A stretch of 64,000 nucleotides of DNA from Cupriavidus sp. U2. GTDB taxonomy: Bacteria; Pseudomonadota; Gammaproteobacteria; Burkholderiales; Burkholderiaceae. Where the stretch lies: assembly GCF_009663685.2 (NCBI RefSeq), contig NZ_RCOG02000012.1:124846-188845 (forward strand). The letters are read 5' to 3'. The notes below the pieces were generated by a model. That model had not been told where the DNA came from. It did not search any database and saw nothing but the letters and a program-made list of their open reading frames with translations. Position numbers and translations under genes: made by a program. This document shows positions 57,744 to 64,000 of this stretch, piece by piece. The stretch's first letter is position 1, and every line of letters starts with the position of its first letter.

Positions 57744-59075
57744 ATGCTGGACTGGTTCAAGGAGTTGTCGCGCGCCGAGCGCAAGGGGTTCTACGGGGCG
57801 TTCCTGGGACATGCGGTCGATGTGTTCGACTTCATGATCTATTCGTTCCTGATATCGACGCTGCTGGCGCAATGGGGCATGAGCAAGTCGATGGCCGGTG
57901 CCATCGTCACGTGGACGCTGGTGTCGTCGCTGGTGGGCGCCGTCGGCGCGGGGCTGCTGGCCGACCGCTTTGGGCGCGTGCGCGTGCTGCGCTGGACGAT
58001 CCTGGTGTTCGCGGTGTCCTGCTTCCTGTGCGGCATCGCCAATTCGCCAGAACAGCTGATGGTCTTCCGCATGCTGCAGGGCCTGGGCTTTGGCGGGGAA
58101 TCGTCGCTGTGCATGGTGCTGGTGACCGAGCTGATCCGCAATCCGGCGCATCGCGGCAAATATTCGGGCTTCACGGCCAGCAGCTATTCGTTCGGCTGGG
58201 GCGGCGCGGCCATCGCCTATGCCATCACGTTCAACCTGTTCGAGCCCGAAACGGCGTGGCGGGTCTGCTTCTTCCTGGGCATCCTGCCCGCGCTGGTGGT
58301 GGTCTACCTGCGCCGCAACCTGGACGAGCCCGAAGTCTTCCTGAAGAGCCGGGCCGAGCGCGGCAGGGTCTCGGCCACTGCCGACCTGGCGCGCGTGTTC
58401 CGCAGGCCGCTGCTGAAGAAGACGCTGCTGTGCAGCCTGCTGTCGGGCGGCATGCTCGGTGCCTACTACGCGATTGCCACGTGGCTGCCAACGTTCCTGA
58501 AGACCGAGCGCGGCCTGTCGGTATTCGGGACCAGTTCCTATCTGGCCGTGACGATCCTGGGCTCGCTGGTCGGCTACGTGGCCGGCGCCTATGCCACCGA
58601 TCGCTGGGGCCGGCGCCTGACCTACATCGCCTTTGCGGCGGGCGCCTTCGTGATGGCCATGATCTATATGGTGATTCCGGTATCGAACACGTCGATGCTG
58701 TTCCTGGGCTTTCCGCTCGGGGTGCTGATGCAGGGCGTGTTCTCGGGCATCGGCGCCACGATCTCGGAGTCGTACCCGAGCAGCGTGCGGGCCACCGGCT
58801 ACGGCGTGGCGTACAACCTGGGCCGCGTGATCGGATCGTTTTTCCCGCTGGCCGTGGGCTGGCTCAACAGCGGTCGCACGTCGCTGGCGCTGGCCATCGC
58901 CATGGTGGCCGGCGTCGGCTACGCGCTGGTGATGGTATCGGCGGCGTTGCTGCCCGAAACGTCGGGCATCGACCTGGGACAGGCCGGCGGCGGCGACCAC
59001 GACGATGCCGCCGAGCCCGTGGGCGCCACCGCGGCGCCGCTGGCGCCTGCCGCGCCGGCCAGCAAGCCGGCCTGA
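57744..59075 (+). CDS. MFS transporter (sugar/organic acid type)
   Basis: The 443-residue protein has twelve predicted spans. Features are GAFLGHAVDVFDFMIYSFLI near the N-terminus, LLADRFGRVRVLRW (loop 2-3 motif), FRMLQGLGFGGESSLCMVLV (span 4) and AYATDRWGRRLTYIAFAAGA (loop 8-9). A soluble Ala/Pro-rich tail of about 40 residues closes it. The start has AGGGGAGGG upstream. It is paired with the amidase, so it may import an amide or export its product. Confidence 0.9.
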   Translation: MLDWFKELSRAERKGFYGAFLGHAVDVFDFMIYSFLISTLLAQWGMSKSMAGAIVTWTLVSSLVGAVGAGLLADRFGRVRVLRWTILVFAVSCFLCGIANSPEQLMVFRMLQGLGFGGESSLCMVLVTELIRNPAHRGKYSGFTASSYSFGWGGAAIAYAITFNLFEPETAWRVCFFLGILPALVVVYLRRNLDEPEVFLKSRAERGRVSATADLARVFRRPLLKKTLLCSLLSGGMLGAYYAIATWLPTFLKTERGLSVFGTSSYLAVTILGSLVGYVAGAYATDRWGRRLTYIAFAAGAFVMAMIYMVIPVSNTSMLFLGFPLGVLMQGVFSGIGATISESYPSSVRATGYGVAYNLGRVIGSFFPLAVGWLNSGRTSLALAIAMVAGVGYALVMVSAALLPETSGIDLGQAGGGDHDDAAEPVGATAAPLAPAAPASKPA

Positions 59076-59184
59076 ACCGAACGGGATTCGCCAGCGAGGT
59101 GCGGAAGGAGGCGGCCGGATCGCCATGTGACGGCGGCGCTTTGGCCTCGAAACAACAGTCGCCCCGTGCGTAATTAAGCCGCTG

Positions 59185-59213
59185 CTTACCAGCGGCGCCG
59201 GCGGCCCTATAAT
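59185..59213 (+). promoter_or_regulatory. Predicted sigma-70 promoter of azlCD
   Basis: A perfect TATAAT -10 box at 59208-59213 is preceded at 17 bases by CTTACC (59185-59190), a weak match to the -35 consensus. Transcription would start near 59220, directly ahead of the 14-bp hairpin at 59224-59256 and about 100 bases before azlC. Confidence 0.55.
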
Positions 59214-59223
59214 GGCTGTTCCG

Positions 59224-59256
59224 CCATCGGCCACGCGTTTCGCGCGTGGCCGATGG
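59224..59256 (+). promoter_or_regulatory. 14-bp leader hairpin ahead of azlC
   Basis: CCATCGGCCACGCG and CGCGTGGCCGATGG pair perfectly around a TTTCG loop. The stem would form at the very 5' end of the azlCD message. No U-tract follows, so mRNA protection or a leader regulatory element is more likely than termination. Confidence 0.55.
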
Positions 59257-59316
59257 TCCTTCCTGACGGCAATGCCGCACAAGACGGCCTGCCGTACCGT
59301 CTCTTCTCATCTCGCC

Positions 59317-60114
59317 ATGACACCCCGACAGTCGTCCCCGGTGTGGTTGCGCCTCTGGCATCGTTTTGCCGAGGTGGAGCGCAACGCCTTTCTCGACGGC
59401 GCGCGATTTTTCGCGCCCTCGCTGCCCGCGGTATTTTCGTGGGGCCTGGTCACCGGGGTGGCCATGAGCAAATCGGCGCTGACGGTGCCCGAGGCCATCG
59501 GCATGTCGCTGCTGGTCTATGCCGGGTCCGCGCAACTGGCCGTGCTGCCGCTGTTCGCGGCGGGCATGCCGATCTGGACGGTCTGGCTCACGGCCGCCGT
59601 CGTCAACCTGCGTTTCGTGATCTTCAGCGCCGCGCTGCAGCCGCATTTCAACTATCTGCCGGGCTGGCGCCGTACGCTGCTGGGCTTCTTCAACGGCGAC
59701 CTGCACTTTGTCTACTTCATGCAGCGGTACGCCGAGCCGGGCTACGCGCCGGGCAAGGAGGGGTATTTCTGGGGCATGGCGCTGATCAACTGCGCCACGT
59801 GGCAGGTGTCGTCGATCATCGGCATCGTGCTGGCCAGCCTGTTCCCGGACAGCTGGGGCCTGGCGCTGGCCGGCACGCTGGCGCTGATCCCGGTGATGAT
59901 CGCGACGATCAACTCGCGCTCGACGCTGATGGCCGTGGTGGTGGCGGCGGTGGTGGCGCTGTTGTGCTTCGACCTGCCGTACCGTCTGGCCCTGGTGATT
60001 GCCGTGGTGGCCGCGATTGCCGCCGGCATGGCCAGCGACGAGATGGCGGCGCGCGCCACGCTGCGCGGTATCCGCGCCCGCAAGGGCCGCCAGCCGACCG
60101 GAGACCAGGCATGA
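59317..60114 (+). CDS. azlC: AzlC-family branched-chain amino acid exporter, large subunit
   Basis: AzlC with AzlD forms an inner-membrane exporter of branched-chain or related amino acids. The ATG at 59317 gives 265 residues. RNAFLDGARFFAPSLPAVFS and GMSLLVYAGSAQLAVLPLFA are family hallmarks, followed by WLTAAVVNLRFVIFSAALQP. An upstream frame would include the leader hairpin and is rejected. It overlaps azlD by four bases. Confidence 0.93.
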   Translation: MTPRQSSPVWLRLWHRFAEVERNAFLDGARFFAPSLPAVFSWGLVTGVAMSKSALTVPEAIGMSLLVYAGSAQLAVLPLFAAGMPIWTVWLTAAVVNLRFVIFSAALQPHFNYLPGWRRTLLGFFNGDLHFVYFMQRYAEPGYAPGKEGYFWGMALINCATWQVSSIIGIVLASLFPDSWGLALAGTLALIPVMIATINSRSTLMAVVVAAVVALLCFDLPYRLALVIAVVAAIAAGMASDEMAARATLRGIRARKGRQPTGDQA

Positions 60115-60434
60115 GCCATCTCGATACCTGGATCGCCATCCTCGGCATGACCGTGGTGACCGTGTTCTCGCGGGCGCTGTTCCTGATGGCGGGCGAGCGC
60201 GTCACGGTGCCCGACCGCATCCAGCGGGCGCTGCGCTATGCGCCGGCCGCCGCGCTGGCGGCGATCATCCTGCCCGATCTGCTGACCTTCGAAGGCCATT
60301 TCACGATCGGCCCCGGCAACGACAAGCTCATGGCGGGCATTGCCGCCACGGTCTGCTATGTGCTGACCAAACGCATGGTCGGGATGATCGTGGTGGGCAT
60401 GGCGGTGTACACCGCCCTGCGGCTGCTGGGCTAG
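60111..60434 (+). CDS. azlD: AzlD-family amino acid exporter, small subunit
   Basis: The 107-residue protein has about four spans and matches AzlD: MSHLDTWIAILGMTVVTVFS, then the conserved RALRYAPAAALAAIILPDLL. Its ATG overlaps the azlC stop (ATGA), the normal coupling of this two-gene unit. Its stop overlaps that of the convergent LuxR-type gene by four bases. Confidence 0.93.
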   Translation: MSHLDTWIAILGMTVVTVFSRALFLMAGERVTVPDRIQRALRYAPAAALAAIILPDLLTFEGHFTIGPGNDKLMAGIAATVCYVLTKRMVGMIVVGMAVYTALRLLG

Positions 60435-61588
60435 ACAGGCTGGGCTTCCCGATGGGCCGGCTCGGCCAGGATGCTGCCCAGGCGGGTGAGCAGGTGGGCC
60501 AGCTGGGCCTGGGTGCTGGTCCCGGTCTTGGTGAAGATGGCCTTGAGCTGCGAACGCCCGGTCTCGCGCTTGATCCCCAGCTGGATGCAGGCATCGGGCA
60601 GGCCGATACCGGTGGTCAGCAGCATCGCCAGCCGGTTTTCGGCCGGCGTCAGGCCGTAGAGATCGCGCAGCACGGCCGGCACCGCACGCGGCGGGTCATT
60701 CGTCTCGTGGATGGCCACCAGGATTGGCTGCCCTTCCCATTCCGACGACAGGTAGAGCGCCGGCGTCAGCGCCACGGCCACGATCTGTGCCCCGCGGCCA
60801 TCGGCGCCGGTGGCGTGGATGGCCTGCGCCGGCTGCAGCGTGTTGGGGTCGCACAGCGCACGCACGACATCGGCAAACGGCCGCGACAGGCGCCAGCCAT
60901 TGCCGTTGCCATGGATGCCGGCGTGAGGGTCGGCGGCCTCGCCGGACTGCAGCCGGCGCGTCCAGGGCTGCCCGGCGGCATTGGCCAGCAGGACCTTGCC
61001 CGATTCCGAAAAGACGACCACCCCGAAAGGCGGCCGGTCGAGGAGGTCGGCGGAAACGTGGCCGCGCGCCGCGACGGCATGCGTGCGGTCGCGCAGGGCC
61101 ATGGCTTCGCGCAGGTGCGGAATGGCCCAATCCAGCGCGCGCGCGTCGGTCTCCGCATAGCCGTCCTCGCTGGCCGGGCGCTGGAGCACCAGGTAGATCT
61201 CATGTGCCGGTCGGCGGTCGACCAGGCAGGCCATGACCGATGTCAGCGCCACGTCGTCGAACGGTTCGCTGCGAAAGGTCTGGTGCTGGGCCGTGGCGCC
61301 GGCGGTGTCGCGCTGGTCGATATACCAGCCGCCCACCGCCATGGACCCCGACGCCGGCATGCCGCCGTGCAGCCGGTAGGGTGGCGGCAGGATGGCCAGG
61401 TTGCCGGGGGCACGGTTGACCAGGTGGCGAACCTGCACGGTCTGCTGCGCGGTATCCAGCACGAGCAGCGATGCCTGGAGGCTGCCGCTTTGTTCGCACA
61501 GTGCGTGCAGACTGCGTTGCCACGCAAGGGGGTCGAAGACGCCCATATAGAGACCGCGAATGGTCTCGTGCATGTCAGATGCGTTCAT
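60431..61588 (-). CDS. LuxR-type transcriptional regulator (paralogue 1)
   Basis: The 385-residue protein has an N-terminal sensor-like region of about 310 residues, with ETIRGLYMGVFDPLAWQRSL and VVVFSESGKVLLANAAGQPW (PAS-like), and a C-terminal LuxR-type helix-turn-helix beginning LYGLTPAENRLAMLLTTGIG and ending RSQLKAIFTKTGTSTQAQL. There is no receiver or autoinducer domain. AGGAAG lies seven bases before the ATG. It is a tandem paralogue of the next gene upstream. Confidence 0.88.
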   Translation of the reverse strand: MNASDMHETIRGLYMGVFDPLAWQRSLHALCEQSGSLQASLLVLDTAQQTVQVRHLVNRAPGNLAILPPPYRLHGGMPASGSMAVGGWYIDQRDTAGATAQHQTFRSEPFDDVALTSVMACLVDRRPAHEIYLVLQRPASEDGYAETDARALDWAIPHLREAMALRDRTHAVAARGHVSADLLDRPPFGVVVFSESGKVLLANAAGQPWTRRLQSGEAADPHAGIHGNGNGWRLSRPFADVVRALCDPNTLQPAQAIHATGADGRGAQIVAVALTPALYLSSEWEGQPILVAIHETNDPPRAVPAVLRDLYGLTPAENRLAMLLTTGIGLPDACIQLGIKRETGRSQLKAIFTKTGTSTQAQLAHLLTRLGSILAEPAHREAQPV

Positions 61589-61730
61589 TACGTTACTTCC
61601 TTTGTCCTGTTCGCCAGTCAGCCCGCGCGCGAAGGGTGTGGCAGCGCATCGCGGCCCTGCAAAAGGGGCGACGTGGTCAGGCGTGCCAGGAACTGCGTCG
61701 CGGTGACTGCGGCGGAGCGCGGGAGGGGCG

Positions 61731-62840
61731 TCAGCCTCCGTCCAGCGTGGCCGCCAGCTTCGTCAGCAGGTGGGTGAACTGCGCCTGGCTCGTGCAGCCG
61801 GTCTTGAGGAAGACGGCCTTGAGCTGGGTGCGCGCGGTCTCGTGGCGAATGCGCATGTTCTGCGCCGCCTCGGGCAAGCCTTCGCCCGTGGCCAGCCGCG
61901 ATGCAAGCCGCGTTTCGGCCGGGGTCAGGCCGTAGAGATTGCGCAGCACGGTGTCGAGCAGGACGGACGGCGCGCCCGCCTCGTGCACCACCACCATCGC
62001 CGCCGGCTGCTGCCACTGCGACGCAAACGCGTGCGTGGGCGGCAACGGCAGGACAAGCACTTCGGCATGGTTGCCGTGATCGTCGCTGGCCCGTGCGGCT
62101 TGCGCGGCTAGCGGATTGCCGGGGTCGCAGGCCGCCTGCACCATCTCGGCAAACGGCCGCGACAGGTGCCAGGCTGTGGTCTTGCCCGCTGGATCGAGGC
62201 GACGCGCCCAGCGTTCGCCAGCGGTGTTGGCCAGCAGCAGGTTCCGGTCCGGCGTGTAGACGCCCACGGCGAAGGCCAGCCGTTCGAGCAGGCGGGCCGA
62301 GATCGACGCCATGGTCGACAGCGCCAGCGTGCGGTCGCGCATGGCAATGGCGCTACGCATGTGCGGGACGACCCAGTCGAGCCGGCGCGTGTCCTCGCCC
62401 GAGAAGGCGTCCTGCGACAGCGCGCGCTGCATCGAGAAGTACACCTCGTAATGCGGCTGCCGTTCCACCAGGCAGGCCACGTACGAGCGCAGTTCGAACC
62501 GGTTAAAGAAATCGCGATAGAACGGATGGCGCGCCATGGCCTGCGGGCCAAGGTCGCGCGCGTCGATGTACCACGCGCCCGGCACCAGCCGGGGCGCGAA
62601 GGCCTTGGCCGGATCGATGGCCTGGAAATCGTTCTCATAGGTGGTGAACAGCTCCGCCACCGGGTTGACCACTTCGTTGACGGTCACCTGGTCGCGCACC
62701 GTGTCCCACACCATCATCGACGCATGCGCCGTGTCGGCAATCTCGGTCAGCGTCCGCAGGCTTTGCTGCCACGCGGCGGGATCGAGGACGCCTTCATACA
62801 ACCCGCGAATCGCGCCATGAATGGCGGCGGCTTGTTCCAT
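61731..62840 (-). CDS. LuxR-type transcriptional regulator (paralogue 2)
   Basis: The ATG at 62840, with AGGGGG seven bases upstream, gives 369 residues. The layout matches its neighbour: AIRGLYEGVLDPAAWQQSLR, a middle region VGVYTPDRNLLLANTAGERW, and the C-terminal HTH LYGLTPAETRLASRLATGEG to RTQLKAVFLKTGCTSQAQF. Effector and targets are unknown. A 10-bp inverted repeat lies about 110-165 bases upstream, a possible operator. Confidence 0.88.
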   Translation of the reverse strand: MEQAAAIHGAIRGLYEGVLDPAAWQQSLRTLTEIADTAHASMMVWDTVRDQVTVNEVVNPVAELFTTYENDFQAIDPAKAFAPRLVPGAWYIDARDLGPQAMARHPFYRDFFNRFELRSYVACLVERQPHYEVYFSMQRALSQDAFSGEDTRRLDWVVPHMRSAIAMRDRTLALSTMASISARLLERLAFAVGVYTPDRNLLLANTAGERWARRLDPAGKTTAWHLSRPFAEMVQAACDPGNPLAAQAARASDDHGNHAEVLVLPLPPTHAFASQWQQPAAMVVVHEAGAPSVLLDTVLRNLYGLTPAETRLASRLATGEGLPEAAQNMRIRHETARTQLKAVFLKTGCTSQAQFTHLLTKLAATLDGG

Positions 62841-62948
62841 CTGACTACCCCCTTGCATTCGCCAACATCGGTTCCTTTCCGCGTGTCCGTTGTGCACGTC
62901 CGCGGAAATGGCGGAGCCAGTCTTTGCCGGCTGTTATCTGGTGTCATG

Positions 62949-63006
62949 ATGTACTAAAACTATCAAAAACAGTTCGAGTGTCTGACTATGCATACGTTTA
63001 GTACAT
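62949..63006. promoter_or_regulatory. Long-spaced 10-bp inverted repeat upstream of LuxR paralogue 2
   Basis: ATGTACTAAA (62949-62958) and TTTAGTACAT (62997-63006) are exact complements separated by 38 bases of AT-rich DNA. A further GTACATT lies at 63014-63020. The 370-base gap between the regulator and pgk contains no gene. Spacing of about 48 bases between half-site starts is near 4.5 helical turns. The element could be an autoregulatory operator. Confidence 0.5.
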
Positions 63007-63210
63007 TTAAGGCGTACATTACCGCATACGGGCCAGAAGTTGTTAAGACAACATCCCCTCCTTAAGTAGGGTCTTTGTCGGCCTGCCATGTGATGCCCCA
63101 GCGGTACGCCCGCGGCAAGGCGCAAATCCGTCACGGCGATCAGGTAAAATGGCGGTTTTCCAGACTTCTGTGGACGGTTGTATGCCGTCCCCGTCCCCGC
63201 TCTTATCGCC

Positions 63211-64000
63211 ATGACCTCTGTCCTGCGTCTTACCGATCTCATTTCCCAAGGCAAACTCACCGGCAAGCGTGTGTTTATCCGCGCCGACCTGAACGTGCCG
63301 CAAGACGACGCAGGCAACATCACCGAGGACACGCGCATCCGCGCGTCGGTGCCCGCCATTCAGGCCTGCCTGGAAGCCGGCGCTGCCGTGATGGTGACGT
63401 CACATCTTGGCCGCCCGACCGAGGGTGAGTTCAAGCCCGAGGATTCGCTGGCCCCGATCGCCACGCGCCTGTCGGAACTGCTCGGCAAGCCGGTGAAGCT
63501 GGTGCAGAACTGGGTCGATGGCGTGGAAGTGGCGCCCGGCCGGGTGGTCCTGCTGGAAAACTGCCGCGTCAACAAGGGCGAGAAGAAGAACAGCGACGAA
63601 CTGGCCCAGAAGATGGCCCGGCTGTGCGACGTCTACGTCAATGACGCCTTCGGCACCGCGCACCGCGCCGAAGCCACCACCCACGGTATCGCCAAATTCG
63701 CCCCGATCGCCTGCGCCGGCCCGCTGCTGGCCGCCGAGATCGACGCGCTGGGCCGCGCGCTGGGCCAGCCGGCCCGTCCGCTGGTGGCCATCGTGGCCGG
63801 TTCGAAGGTATCGACCAAGCTGACCATCCTGAAGGCGCTGGCCGACAAGGTGGACGGTCTGGTGGTCGGTGGCGGCATCGCCAACACGTTCATGCTGGCC
63901 GCCGGCCTGAAGATCGGCAAGTCGCTGGCCGAACCCGACCTGGTGGGCGACGCCCGCGCCATCATCGACATCATGGCCGCGCGCGGCGCATCGGTGCCGA
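63211..64000 (+). CDS. pgk: Phosphoglycerate kinase (3' truncated by window edge)
   Basis: Pgk transfers phosphate from 1,3-bisphosphoglycerate to ADP in glycolysis and works in reverse in the Calvin cycle or gluconeogenesis. The first 263 residues are present. Substrate-binding [48 protein letters not shown] and [15 protein letters not shown] are clear, followed by [20 protein letters not shown]. The ATG at 63211 fits the family start; no strong Shine-Dalgarno is visible. TAAAAT near 63147 could be its -10 box. Confidence 0.96.
   Translation, partial: MTSVLRLTDLISQGKLTGKRVFIRADLNVPQDDAGNITEDTRIRASVPAIQACLEAGAAVMVTSHLGRPTEGEFKPEDSLAPIATRLSELLGKPVKLVQNWVDGVEVAPGRVVLLENCRVNKGEKKNSDELAQKMARLCDVYVNDAFGTAHRAEATTHGIAKFAPIACAGPLLAAEIDALGRALGQPARPLVAIVAGSKVSTKLTILKALADKVDGLVVGGGIANTFMLAAGLKIGKSLAEPDLVGDARAIIDIMAARGASVP

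Overview
The window is high-GC DNA with dense, partly overlapping genes. It reads as a chromosome of a Burkholderiaceae beta-proteobacterium, most like Cupriavidus or Ralstonia. The basis is the mix of gene orders (surA-pdxA-rsmA; miaB-ybeZ-ybeY-corC-lnt; glyQ/glyS-gmhB-plsC-metallopeptidase-gloA; recA-recX followed by sucCD; a type IV pilin next to a PglL-type ligase) and the style of the proteins. No species call is possible from the sequence alone. The window starts inside surA and ends inside pgk.

Layout. 1-4288: envelope chaperone SurA, PdxA, RsmA and TrpS. 4352-10398 and on to 23353: a long, mostly minus-strand housekeeping block (DMT exporter, GloA, metallopeptidase, PlsC, GmhB, GlyS, a small secreted protein, GlyQ, Lnt, CorC, YbeY, PhoH-like, MiaB, a secreted protein, ClC channel). 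Two plus-strand genes interrupt it: an autotransporter (5937-8696) and a 30-residue membrane peptide (15172-15264). 23603-30612: RhlE helicase, SrkA kinase, a universal stress protein, a NarL-type regulator, a wrecked D-aminoacylase gene and a PanP-type decarboxylase. 30742-30818: a CAU-anticodon tRNA framed by two hairpin terminators. 31040-35693: an MHS-family transporter, an orphan DUF4212 symporter subunit and a TctD/TctE-like two-component pair.

35774-41896: recA with a perfect LexA box, recX, a DUF2889 protein, sucCD and a TerC-family membrane protein. 42189-45459: a pilin locus with one intact pilin, a second pilin broken by a single amber codon, and pglL. 45468-52621: small envelope proteins, MoaC, a BepA-like protease, a YheT hydrolase, heptosyltransferase WaaF and a zinc-finger protein. 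52864-60434: an SNF2-type helicase, an amidase/MFS pair and the AzlCD exporter. 60431-62840: two tandem paralogous LuxR-type regulators, then pgk.

The most interesting signals are: (i) a LexA-box-like sequence and a leader hairpin ahead of a 30-residue single-span membrane peptide, a layout reminiscent of SOS-controlled TisB-type toxins; (ii) the amber-interrupted pilin beside an intact paralogue; (iii) an autotransporter and a secreted-protein gene placed inside conserved housekeeping clusters; (iv) a DUF4212 subunit without its symporter partner; (v) a 10-bp inverted repeat upstream of the tandem LuxR paralogues; and (vi) degenerate octamer repeats between the amidase and its transporter. 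All functional readings of these are inference.
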